A stretch of 64,000 bases of DNA from Streptomyces noursei ATCC 11455 (GTDB lineage: Bacteria > Actinomycetota > Actinomycetes > Streptomycetales > Streptomycetaceae), in contig NZ_CP011533.1 of the NCBI RefSeq assembly GCF_001704275.1, positions 7,068,001 through 7,132,000 on the forward strand, read 5' to 3'. The translations under genes were made by a program, and so were the position numbers. Below, in pieces: positions 22,936-30,563 of the stretch. Each line of letters opens with the position of its first letter. Position 1 is the stretch's first letter. The notes under the pieces are model-generated. The model worked only from the letters and a program-made list of their open reading frames with translations, did no database searches and was not told the DNA's origin.

Positions 22936-22954
22936 TGAGGGTAGGCTAACCTAA
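22936..22954 (+). promoter_or_regulatory. Iron box between the divergent siderophore uptake genes
   Basis: TGAGGGTAGGCTAACCTAA matches 17 of 19 positions of the DmdR/IdeR consensus. It overlaps a plausible plus-strand promoter (TCGACT 22925-22930, 17 bp, TAACCT 22948-22953) whose start would fall at or next to the GTG at 22960. One site can serve both directions. Confidence 0.93.
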
Positions 22955-22959
22955 CTGGC

Positions 22960-24018
22960 GTGTTGGTTGACAGTCCTCCCGTCGACAGTCCCACCGACGC
23001 GGCGACGGCCCCCACCGCACCCCGGCGGCGGCCTGCCGCCCGCGCCGCGGGACTGGCCGCCTGCCTCGTGCTCCTCGCCGTCGTCGCCGTCCTGGGCATC
23101 GCCGTCGGCGCCAAGGCGATCCCCGTCGACCAGGTCTGGCACGGGGTGTTCCACTACTCCGGCTCCGACACCGACGTCGTCATCCGCGATGTACGGCTGC
23201 CGCGCACGCTCCTCGGACTGCTGGTCGGCGCCGCGCTCGGCCTGGCCGGCACCGTCATGCAGGCGCTCACCCGCAATCCGCTCGCCGACCCCGGCATCCT
23301 CGGCATCAACGCCGGCGCCTCGGCCGCGGTGGTCTCCGCCATCAGCTTCCTCGGCGTCACCTCGCTGACCGGCTATGTGTGGTTCGCCTTCGCCGGTGCC
23401 GCGCTGGTCTCCGTCGCGGTCCACGTGCTCGGCGGCACCCGCAGCGTCACCCCGGTCCGGCTCGCGCTGGCCGGCACCGCGCTGACCGCCGTCCTCACCG
23501 GCTACCTCAACGCCGTCAACCTCATGGACTCCGCGGCGTTGGACCGGATGCGGTTCTGGACGGTCGGCTCGCTGGCCAACGCGACCCTGCCGACGGTGAC
23601 GCGGATCGCGCCGTTCCTGGCCGTCGGCGCGCTGCTCGCGCTGCTGCTCGCCCGCCCGCTCAACGCCGTTGCGCTCGGCGACGACCAGGCCCGGGCACTG
23701 GGCGCCCGCCTGACCCGCACCCGGGTGCTGGCCATGCTCGCGGTCACCCTGCTGTGCGGCGGGGCCACCGCGGTCTGCGGCCCGATCGTCTATCTCGGCC
23801 TGATGGTGCCGCACGCGGTCCGCGTCCTCACCGGGCCGGACCTGCGCTGGATCCTGCCGTACTCGGCGGTGCTCTCGCCGGTGCTGCTGGTCGGCGCCGA
23901 CGTGCTCGGGCGCGTGCTGGCCCGGCCCGGCGAACTCCAGGTCGGCATCGTCACCGCCGTCCTCGGCGGCCCGGTCTTCGTCCTCCTCGTCCGACGCCGG
24001 CGGATGGCCCAACTGTGA
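22960..24018 (+). CDS. FecCD-family siderophore ABC transporter permease 1
   Basis: 352 aa with about 9-10 membrane helices. Family signature: RLPRTLLGLLVGAALGLAG and MQALTRNPLADPGILGINAGAS. It forms the channel for ferric siderophore import with permease 2 and the ATPase. The GTG start is only six bases after the iron box and has no Shine-Dalgarno, consistent with a leaderless mRNA. The stop TGA overlaps the GTG of the first micro-ORF of the 92-bp array (GTGA). Confidence 0.94.
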   Translation: MLVDSPPVDSPTDAATAPTAPRRRPAARAAGLAACLVLLAVVAVLGIAVGAKAIPVDQVWHGVFHYSGSDTDVVIRDVRLPRTLLGLLVGAALGLAGTVMQALTRNPLADPGILGINAGASAAVVSAISFLGVTSLTGYVWFAFAGAALVSVAVHVLGGTRSVTPVRLALAGTALTAVLTGYLNAVNLMDSAALDRMRFWTVGSLANATLPTVTRIAPFLAVGALLALLLARPLNAVALGDDQARALGARLTRTRVLAMLAVTLLCGGATAVCGPIVYLGLMVPHAVRVLTGPDLRWILPYSAVLSPVLLVGADVLGRVLARPGELQVGIVTAVLGGPVFVLLVRRRRMAQL

Positions 24019-24290
24019 GCGTCGCACGCGCGGCCGCCGGGCTGCTGACGGGTACGAGAGGCGCGCTGCTGCGCCGCGCGGGCGGAGAAGCGAGCGGGGG
24101 TGCGCTGTGAGCGTCGCACGCGCGGCCGCCGGGCTGCTGACGGGTACGAGAGGCGCGCTGCTGCGCCGCGCGGGCGGAGAAGCGAGCGGGGGTGCGCTGT
24201 GAGCGTCGCACGCGCGGCCGCCGGGCTGCTGACGGGTACGAGAGGCGCGCTGTTGCGCCGCGCGGGCGGAGAAGCGAGCGGGGGTGCGCT
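24015..24290 (+). repeat. Three tandem copies of a 92-bp unit, each a coupled micro-ORF
   Basis: Copies begin at 24015, 24107 and 24199, each with GTGAGCGTCGCACGCGCGGC. They are identical except for C to T at 24253 in copy 3. A partial GTGAGCG follows at 24291. Each copy reads GTG to TGA as a 31-residue peptide (MSVARAAAGLL...GGEASGGAL), whose TGA overlaps the next copy's GTG (GTGA). GCGGGGGTG near each copy's end sits as a ribosome binding site for the next. Because 92 is not divisible by three, the array is not one open frame. It lies between the two permease genes. Confidence 0.95.
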
Positions 24291-24326
24291 GTGAGCGGAC
24301 GCGGCGAGCGAGGAGAGGCAGTGCAA

Positions 24327-25454
24327 ATGCACGCGACAGTGAGGTCGGACGGGTCCGGGACCGCGGGACGGCCGGGGGAGACCGCCGCGGCCGGGCCGCG
24401 GAGCGGGGCGCCGGTCGGCCGGCGGACCCGGGTGGTGCGGACCGCGGGCGGGTTCTCGCTCCGCCTGGACCTGCGCGCCGTCCTGTCCGGGGCGCTGCTG
24501 CTGGCCGTCGCGGTGGCCGCCACCGTCGCCCTGATCGGCTCCGGCGACTACCCGATGACCCCCTCGGAGGTGCTCACCACCCTGACCGGCGGCGGCACCA
24601 CCGGCCAGGAGTTCATCGTGCACGAACTGCGGCTGCCGCGGGTGCTGGTGGGGCTGCTGGTCGGCGCCGCCTTCGGGATCGCCGGCGCGGCCTTCCAGGC
24701 CGTCTCCCGCAACCCGCTGGGCAGCCCGGACATGCTCGGACTCTCCCAGGGCGCCTCGGTCGGTGCGCTGGTCGTCCTCGTGTGGTTCCACGGCGAGCCC
24801 CGCGCGGTGGCCGCCGGCGCGGTCGTCGGCGGCGTGGTCACCGGCCTGGCCATCTTCCTGCTCGCCTGGAAGCGCGGCGTCCACGGCTACCGCTTCGTCC
24901 TCGTCGGCATCGGCACCGCCGCCATGCTCTACGCCGTCGTGCTCTACCTCCTGACGAAGTCCACCCTCTACGACGCGGCCCGGGCCACCCTCTGGATGAC
25001 CGGCTCGCTGAGCGGCCGCGACTGGAGCCAGGTCGGCCCGCTGGCCGCGGTCTGCGCGGTGCTGGTCCCGGTGGCGCTGCTGTGCGGGCGGCCGCTGCGG
25101 ATGCTGGAGATGGGCGACGACGCGGCCGCCGCGCTGGGCGTCCGCACCGAACGGGTGCGGATCACCGTCCTGTTGGTCGCCGTGGTCCTCGTCGCGGCCG
25201 GTACCGCCGCGGCCGGCCCGATCTCCTTCGTGGCCCTCACCGCACCCCAACTCGCCCGCCGGCTGACCCGCGCGCCCGGCCCCAACCTGCTGCCCGCCGC
25301 GCTGATGGGCGCCGCGCTGCTGGTCGGCGCGGACTGGGCCGCCCAGCGGCTCTTCGGCGCCGACCAACTGCCGGTCGGCGTGCTGACCGGCGTCCTCGGC
25401 GGCGGCTATCTGCTGTGGCTGCTGGTCGCCGAGCGGAAGGCGGGACGGGTGTGA
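24327..25454 (+). CDS. FecCD-family siderophore ABC transporter permease 2
   Basis: 375 aa from ATG 24327, preceded by GAGGAGAGG. Alternatives are GTG 24321 and GTG 24291, the latter overlapping the last micro-ORF stop. A ~45-residue hydrophilic N-terminus precedes the helices. Family motifs: ELRLPRVLVGLLVGAAFGIAG and QAVSRNPLGSPDMLGLSQGAS. It pairs with permease 1. The stop is 76 bp before the ATPase gene. True N-terminus uncertain because of the repeat array. Confidence 0.92.
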   Translation: MHATVRSDGSGTAGRPGETAAAGPRSGAPVGRRTRVVRTAGGFSLRLDLRAVLSGALLLAVAVAATVALIGSGDYPMTPSEVLTTLTGGGTTGQEFIVHELRLPRVLVGLLVGAAFGIAGAAFQAVSRNPLGSPDMLGLSQGASVGALVVLVWFHGEPRAVAAGAVVGGVVTGLAIFLLAWKRGVHGYRFVLVGIGTAAMLYAVVLYLLTKSTLYDAARATLWMTGSLSGRDWSQVGPLAAVCAVLVPVALLCGRPLRMLEMGDDAAAALGVRTERVRITVLLVAVVLVAAGTAAAGPISFVALTAPQLARRLTRAPGPNLLPAALMGAALLVGADWAAQRLFGADQLPVGVLTGVLGGGYLLWLLVAERKAGRV

Positions 25455-25530
25455 GCGGCCGGCCGCCCGTCATCGCGGCCCCCGGCGACCCCAGCGATCC
25501 GACCACCCCCATCACCTCAGGAGCCATCCA

Positions 25531-26355
25531 GTGAGCCGTCTCACGGCCGAGGGCCTCACCCTCGCCTACGACCAGCGGACCATCGCCGAGAACCTCTCGG
25601 TCGCCATCCCCGACCACTCCTTCACCGTCATCGTCGGCCCCAACGCCTGCGGCAAGTCCACGCTGTTGCGCGCGCTGTCGCGGATGCTCAAGCCGACCGC
25701 CGGCGCGGTCCTGCTCGACGGCCAGACGATCTCCTCGCTGCCGGCCAAGCAGGTCGCCCGCACGCTGGGCCTGCTGCCGCAGTCCTCGGTCGCCCCCGAC
25801 GGCATCACCGTCGCCGACCTGGTGGCCCGCGGCCGCTACCCGCACCAGGGACTGCTGCGCCAGTGGTCGGCCGAGGACGAGCGGATCGTCCAGGAGTCGA
25901 TGGCCGCGACCGGCGTGGCCGCGCTGGCCGACCGCTACGTCGACGAGCTCTCCGGCGGGCAGCGGCAGCGGGTCTGGATCGCCATGGCGCTGGCCCAGCA
26001 GACCCCGCTGTTCCTCCTCGACGAGCCGACCACCTATCTCGACATCCAGCACCAGATCGAGGTGCTGGACCTGTGCGCCACCCTCCACGAGGAGCAGGGC
26101 CGCACCCTGGTCGCGGTGCTGCACGACCTCAACCAGGCGGCCCGCTACGCCACCCACCTGATCGCGATGAAGGACGGCGAGGTGATCGCCGAGGGCGCGC
26201 CGTCGGACATCGTCACCGCCGACCTGGTGGGCCGGGTCTTCGGCATCGACTGCCGGATCATCGACGACCCCGAGACCGGCACCCCGCTGGTCGTGCCGGC
26301 CGCCCGCCGGCCCCGGGAGGCCGCCGCGGCGGCGTCGGCTACAGCAGCGACCTGA
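25531..26355 (+). CDS. Ferric-siderophore ABC transporter ATP-binding protein
   Basis: 274 aa, FecE/FepC type. Walker A GPNACGKST (36-44), a Q-loop around LLPQSS, signature LSGGQRQR (140-147), Walker B LFLLDEP (160-166) and the H-loop VLHDLNQA are all intact. It powers the two FecCD permeases. The GTG start follows AGGAG. Its last 17 bp overlap the 3' end of the opposite-strand SCP-2 gene. Confidence 0.96.
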   Translation: MSRLTAEGLTLAYDQRTIAENLSVAIPDHSFTVIVGPNACGKSTLLRALSRMLKPTAGAVLLDGQTISSLPAKQVARTLGLLPQSSVAPDGITVADLVARGRYPHQGLLRQWSAEDERIVQESMAATGVAALADRYVDELSGGQRQRVWIAMALAQQTPLFLLDEPTTYLDIQHQIEVLDLCATLHEEQGRTLVAVLHDLNQAARYATHLIAMKDGEVIAEGAPSDIVTADLVGRVFGIDCRIIDDPETGTPLVVPAARRPREAAAAASATAAT

Positions 26356-26686
26356 GCCGCAGCAGGTCGCGCAGGCCGGCCTCCAGCTTCACCCGGCCGC
26401 TGCCCCAGGCCCGGGCGAAGTTGAGCCGGCCGTCCACCAGCGCGACCAGGTCGTCCCCGGTCATCGCCAGCCGGATCTCGGCCTTCTGAGGCGGCGGTCC
26501 GGCGACGCAGATCACGTCCCGCAGGCTGCCGTCGGCCAGCCGGCCGACGAAGGTGGTGTCGAGGTCGGTGATGCGGCAGCTGACGGAGCGGTCGAGCGCC
26601 GTGGCGCTGCGCACCTCGCCGTCCGCCGACGCAAGGTTGTGGGCCAGCCGGTCGAGCGCGGCGCGGCACTGGTCGAGAGTTGCCAT
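26339..26686 (-). CDS. SCP-2 sterol transfer family protein
   Basis: 115 aa, the size of a stand-alone SCP-2 lipid-binding domain. The C-terminal DDLVALVDGRLNFARAWGSGRVKLEAGLRDLLRLRSLL is the typical G-R-l-k-a/G-d-l end of this fold. It probably binds a lipid-like ligand in the cytoplasm; the ligand is unknown. Divergent from the small gene at 26751 and convergent, with a 17-bp overlap, with the ABC ATPase. Confidence 0.85.
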   Translation of the reverse strand: MATLDQCRAALDRLAHNLASADGEVRSATALDRSVSCRITDLDTTFVGRLADGSLRDVICVAGPPPQKAEIRLAMTGDDLVALVDGRLNFARAWGSGRVKLEAGLRDLLRLRSLL

Positions 26687-26750
26687 CGGGCCCGACGATA
26701 CGCCAGGTCACGGACGGCCGGGGGCGCACGGCCGAGGTAGCGTCGGGGGC

Positions 26751-27083
26751 ATGGCAGACCCGACGAACGGCCCGGTGCAGGCGGCCCCCGACACCCCGGA
26801 CGCCGCACCGGAGCCGGCCCCCCAGCAGGCCCCCGAGGTCACGGAGCCCGCCGAGCCGGCCGGCCCGCGGCCGCTCGGGCCGGCGGTGACCCCCACCGGC
26901 CAGGCCGCGGTCGACGGCGGCCTGCGGCGCCTGGCCGAAGCCGACCACCTCCCGGTGAGCGGCCACCTGGACATGTACGAGGATGTCCACCGTGGACTGC
27001 GCGACGTGCTGGCCGGCCTCGACCAGCACCCCGGGCCGCCCGCCCCGTCCCCGTCCCCGACGCACGACCGTCCCGACCAGTAG
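26751..27083 (+). CDS. Small conserved actinobacterial protein upstream of tlyA
   Basis: 110 aa. The first ~55 residues are Pro/Ala/Glu-rich and disordered. The conserved core is in the second half (AVDGGLRRLAEADHLPVSGHLDMYEDVHRGLRDVLAGLD). It occupies the position of Rv1693 in M. tuberculosis, immediately before tlyA (14-bp gap here), suggesting an operon. No function is known. ATG 26751 has GGGGG four to five bases upstream. The frame is open further upstream but antisense to the SCP-2 gene. Confidence 0.75.
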   Translation: MADPTNGPVQAAPDTPDAAPEPAPQQAPEVTEPAEPAGPRPLGPAVTPTGQAAVDGGLRRLAEADHLPVSGHLDMYEDVHRGLRDVLAGLDQHPGPPAPSPSPTHDRPDQ

Positions 27084-27097
27084 GAGCTGAACCACAG

Positions 27098-27913
27098 GTG
27101 GCAGGAGTGGCACGACGCCGTCTCGACGCGGAGCTGGTGCGCCGCAAGCTGGCCCGCTCGCGGGAGCACGCGAGCCAGCTGATCGCCGCGGGCCGGGTGA
27201 CCGTCGGCGGGGCGACCGCGACCAAGCCGGCCACCCAGGTGGAGACCAGCGCGGCCCTGGTCGTCCGGGCGGACGAGAGCGACCCGGAGTACGTCTCGCG
27301 CGGCGGTCACAAGCTCGCCGGGGCGCTGGCCGCCTTCGTCCCGCGCGGGCTGCGCGTGGAGGGCCGCCGGGCGCTCGACGCCGGCGCCTCCACCGGCGGC
27401 TTCACCGACGTCCTGCTGCGGTCCGGCGCCGGCCATGTCGTCGCGGTGGACGTCGGCTACGGACAGCTCGCCTGGCAGCTGCAGAGCGACGAGCGGGTCA
27501 CCGTCAAGGACCGCACCAACGTCCGCGAGCTGACCCTCGATCAGATCGACGACCGGCCCGTCGACCTGGTCGTCGGCGACCTCTCCTTCATCCCGCTGGG
27601 CCTGGTCCTGCCCGCGCTGGTGCGCTGCGCGGCGCCCGACGCCGACCTGGTGCTGATGGTCAAGCCGCAGTTCGAGGTCGGCAAGGAGCGGCTGGGCAGC
27701 GGCGGCGTGGTGCGCAGCGCGGCGCTGCGGGCCGAGGCGGTGCGCGGCGTCGCGGACCGCGCGGCCGGGCTGGGGCTGGGCGTCCTCGGCGTGACCGCGA
27801 GCCCGTTGCCCGGTCCCTCGGGCAATGTCGAGTACTTTCTGTGGCTGCGCGCCGGGGCGCCTGCACTCGACCCGGCGGATGTCGACCGTGCAGTGGCGGA
27901 GGGGCCCAGTTGA
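27098..27913 (+). CDS. tlyA: TlyA family 16S/23S rRNA 2'-O-methyltransferase
   Basis: 271 aa. N-terminal S4 RNA-binding domain (RRLDAELVRRKLARSREHASQLI, residues ~5-65), then an FtsJ/RrmJ-like methyltransferase: SAM motif ALDAGASTGGFTDVLL, then VDVGYGQL and DLVVGDLSFI, with VKPQFE carrying the catalytic Lys. In mycobacteria TlyA methylates 16S C1409 and 23S C1920 and its loss gives capreomycin resistance. The GTG start has AGGAG eleven bases upstream. Its TGA overlaps the TTG start of nadK. Confidence 0.93.
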   Translation: MAGVARRRLDAELVRRKLARSREHASQLIAAGRVTVGGATATKPATQVETSAALVVRADESDPEYVSRGGHKLAGALAAFVPRGLRVEGRRALDAGASTGGFTDVLLRSGAGHVVAVDVGYGQLAWQLQSDERVTVKDRTNVRELTLDQIDDRPVDLVVGDLSFIPLGLVLPALVRCAAPDADLVLMVKPQFEVGKERLGSGGVVRSAALRAEAVRGVADRAAGLGLGVLGVTASPLPGPSGNVEYFLWLRAGAPALDPADVDRAVAEGPS

Positions 27914-28848
27914 CCACTACCCAGGCAGTTGAAGGCAGCGCAGCACCGCAGAGCGGCGCCGGGCGGACGGTGTTCCTGCTCGCGCACACCGGGCGCCCGG
28001 CGGCCATCCGCAGCGCCGAACTCGTCGTCCAGGGGCTGCTGCGCAGCGGGATCGGAGTGCGGGTACTGGCCGAGGAGGCCACCGACCTGCCGCTGCCGGA
28101 CCCGGTCGAGCGCGTGGAGACCGAGCCCTGCGCGGCCGAGGGCTGCGAACTGCTGGTCGTCCTCGGCGGGGACGGCACGCTGCTGCGCGGCGCCGACTTC
28201 GCCCGGACGTCCGGCGTGCCCATGCTCGGCGTCAACCTCGGCCGGGTCGGCTTCCTCGCCGAGGCCGAGCGGGACGACCTCGACAAGGTCGTCGACCGGG
28301 TAGTCACCCGCTCCTACGAGGTCGAGGAGCGGATGACCCTCGACGTCCTGGTGCGCAACAACGGCGCCGTGGTCCACACCGACTGGGCGCTCAACGAGGC
28401 GTCCGTGGAGAAGGCCGCCCGCGAGCGGATGCTGGAGGTCGTCACCGAGGTGGACGGCCGGCCGGTCTCCCGCTTCGGCGGCGACGGGGTGGTCTGCGCG
28501 ACCCCGACCGGCTCGACCGCGTACGCCTTCTCGGCCGGCGGCCCGGTCGTCTGGCCGGAGGTCGAGGCGCTGCTGATGGTCCCGATCAGCGCCCACGCGC
28601 TGTTCGCCAAGCCGCTGGTCACCTCGCCGACCTCGGTGCTGGCCGTCGAGGTCCAGCCCAAGACCCCGCACGGGGTGCTGTGGTGCGACGGCCGGCGCAG
28701 CGTCGAACTCCCCGCCGGCGCCCGGGTCGAGGTCCGCCGCGGCGCGGTCCCGGTCCGTCTGGCCCGGTTGCACCACGCCTCCTTCACCGACCGGCTGGTC
28801 GCCAAGTTCGCCCTCCCGGTGGCCGGCTGGCGGGGCGCGCCCCACTGA
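27910..28848 (+). CDS. nadK: NAD kinase
   Basis: 312 aa. It makes NADP from NAD with ATP or polyphosphate. Visible are the GGDG motif in VVLGGDGTLLRGA, the NE of ALNEASVEK, and GDGVVCATPTGSTAYAFSAGGP. The best start is TTG 27910, preceded by GGAGGGG at six bases and overlapping the tlyA stop (TTGA). The open frame upstream to 27841 only duplicates tlyA codons in another frame. Same order as ppnK in M. tuberculosis. Confidence 0.94.
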   Translation: MTTTQAVEGSAAPQSGAGRTVFLLAHTGRPAAIRSAELVVQGLLRSGIGVRVLAEEATDLPLPDPVERVETEPCAAEGCELLVVLGGDGTLLRGADFARTSGVPMLGVNLGRVGFLAEAERDDLDKVVDRVVTRSYEVEERMTLDVLVRNNGAVVHTDWALNEASVEKAARERMLEVVTEVDGRPVSRFGGDGVVCATPTGSTAYAFSAGGPVVWPEVEALLMVPISAHALFAKPLVTSPTSVLAVEVQPKTPHGVLWCDGRRSVELPAGARVEVRRGAVPVRLARLHHASFTDRLVAKFALPVAGWRGAPH

Positions 28849-28863
28849 CCCGACAGGGCCTCG

Positions 28864-30330
28864 TCAGGACGACGCCGCCCCGGTGCCGCGCGCCAGCAGC
28901 TCCCGCGCCCGGGCCAGGGCGGTGTCGTGCCCGGCGGTCAGTTCCGCGTCGGTGAACACCGGGGTGCGGACGGCGGGCGGGATGCCGGGGCCGTCGAAGG
29001 TCCGGCCGTCGGCCGTCAGGAACTCCTCGTCGGGCAGGCCGAAGCTCCAGCCGTTCGGCAGCGCCCGCTCCAGCACGTCGGAGAAGACGCCCTGGGTGTT
29101 CTCGCCGATCCGGGTGGGCGCGGGGGAGCGGCCCATCAGGGACTGGGTGAAGGTCTCGCCCGCGCTGATCGTCAGCCGGCCGGTGAGCACGGCCAGCGGT
29201 CCGGTGTAGAGCGGGCCGCGGTGCGGACGGACGGTGATCGGCTCCGGCGCGGTGAACCCGCCCGGGTGCCGCGGGTCGTTCCGGACCCGCTTGCGGTACG
29301 CGGTGTAGGGCCGGTCGGAGAGCCGGGAGGCGATCCGCAGGCCCAGGGCGTCCGAGCCGCCGCCGTTGAGCCGCAGGTCCAGGACGAGTCCGCGCAGCGC
29401 GGTGGGGCCCTCGGTGCGGGCCCTGGTGAAGATCGCGTCCAGCGCCCGGTCGAGCTCGGCGACGTCCCCCGCGTAGTCGCCCTGCTCGGTGTACTTCGCG
29501 AACTGGGTGACCCGGAAGTAGCCGATCCGGCCGGGCAGATCGGCGTAGGAGAGCCGGCCGCCGGCCCAGTGCCGCCGGACGGCGCCCGGCCCGAGGTTCG
29601 CGGCGACCGCCCGGTCGACGCGGGCGGTGAACCCGGGCGTGGGCAGCACGGTGCCGGGACGGCTGCCGGCGAACCACCGGTCCGGTCCGGCGACGACCCG
29701 GGTGTGCGCGTCGTGCAGCGGCTCGATCATCGCGCGCAGCACCGCGAAGAGTTCGGCGTCCGTGGTCGTGGCGGTGATCCGGGGGCGGTAGCGGTCCCGG
29801 ACCGCGTTCCAGTCGATGCCCTTCGCCCGGAAGAACGGGTAGTTCTCCGCGTACGTCTGCCAGAAGACGTCGAAGACCGCCCGCGGGTCCCGGGCCGGCC
29901 GGGCACCGCAGCGCTTCGGCAGCGCCCCGGCCCGGCGCAGCGCGTGGTGGCCGACGTTGTCCTCGAAGGCCGTCCGGGCGCGGTCGGGGCCCGCCGGGGT
30001 CACGGTCAGCGGCGCGGAGTCCGGCACGGCGAAGCGGAGCGTGTCGTCCGCGCCGGGGGCGCCGGCCCGGCTGCCGGTGACCGCGCCCGGCAGGCAGCTG
30101 ATCGCGGTGGTCTGGTACGTCTTCAGGGTGCGGCCCTCGATCGTGACGAGGGTGCCGTAGCCGTCCGTCCGCCAGACACCGTCCAGGGAGGGCGCGGCGG
30201 CCCCCGCGGCGCGGGCCGGGGCCGCCGGGGCGGCACAGGCGGTGAGCGCGGTGACGGTGGCCAGCGTGGTGGCCAGGAGGACGGCGGTGCGCGGGCGGCG
30301 GGCCGGACGGGGCGCTGCCGGGTCACTCAT
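28864..30330 (-). CDS. S41 family (C-terminal-processing-like) peptidase, lipoprotein
   Basis: 488 aa. An N-terminal Arg-rich segment, a hydrophobic stretch and a lipobox ending at Cys32 (VTALTAC) indicate a lipoprotein outside the membrane. The S41 core shows RIGYFRVTQF, LRGLVLDLRLNGGGSDALG, and LTISAGETF with the putative nucleophile Ser. A small beta domain (SLDGVWRTDGYGTLVTIEGR, ~48-67) precedes it, as in Streptomyces tricorn-like lipoproteins. No PDZ is obvious. Convergent with nadK (15 bp), divergent from recN. Substrates unknown. Confidence 0.88.
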   Translation of the reverse strand: MSDPAAPRPARRPRTAVLLATTLATVTALTACAAPAAPARAAGAAAPSLDGVWRTDGYGTLVTIEGRTLKTYQTTAISCLPGAVTGSRAGAPGADDTLRFAVPDSAPLTVTPAGPDRARTAFEDNVGHHALRRAGALPKRCGARPARDPRAVFDVFWQTYAENYPFFRAKGIDWNAVRDRYRPRITATTTDAELFAVLRAMIEPLHDAHTRVVAGPDRWFAGSRPGTVLPTPGFTARVDRAVAANLGPGAVRRHWAGGRLSYADLPGRIGYFRVTQFAKYTEQGDYAGDVAELDRALDAIFTRARTEGPTALRGLVLDLRLNGGGSDALGLRIASRLSDRPYTAYRKRVRNDPRHPGGFTAPEPITVRPHRGPLYTGPLAVLTGRLTISAGETFTQSLMGRSPAPTRIGENTQGVFSDVLERALPNGWSFGLPDEEFLTADGRTFDGPGIPPAVRTPVFTDAELTAGHDTALARARELLARGTGAASS

Positions 30331-30563
30331 GGGAGTACCTCGGGGAAGTCGGAGCGGAGTGCGGCGCGGGCCGCGGTGCTGTGTCAGCGTGCCGTTCGGG
30401 CCCGGCCGGGCGCACTGCGGCGGCCACCCCGTTCCATGGTGCGGTTTTCCGCACGTCCCGGGCCTGCGAGGGGTCCGGACCGGGCGGGACGGGGGCCGGA
30501 GCCGGGAAGCGGTGTGGGGGAGGCCGTCGCGGGGCGGCCCCGGGACCTCGTAAGGTCATACCC

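Noticed and set aside
24100..24294. A 64-codon ORF starting with ATG inside the 92-bp array
   Set aside because: It changes from an out-of-phase reading of one repeat into the micro-ORF frame of the next only because the period is 92; no ribosome binding site precedes its start. The GTGA-linked 31-codon units explain the array better.
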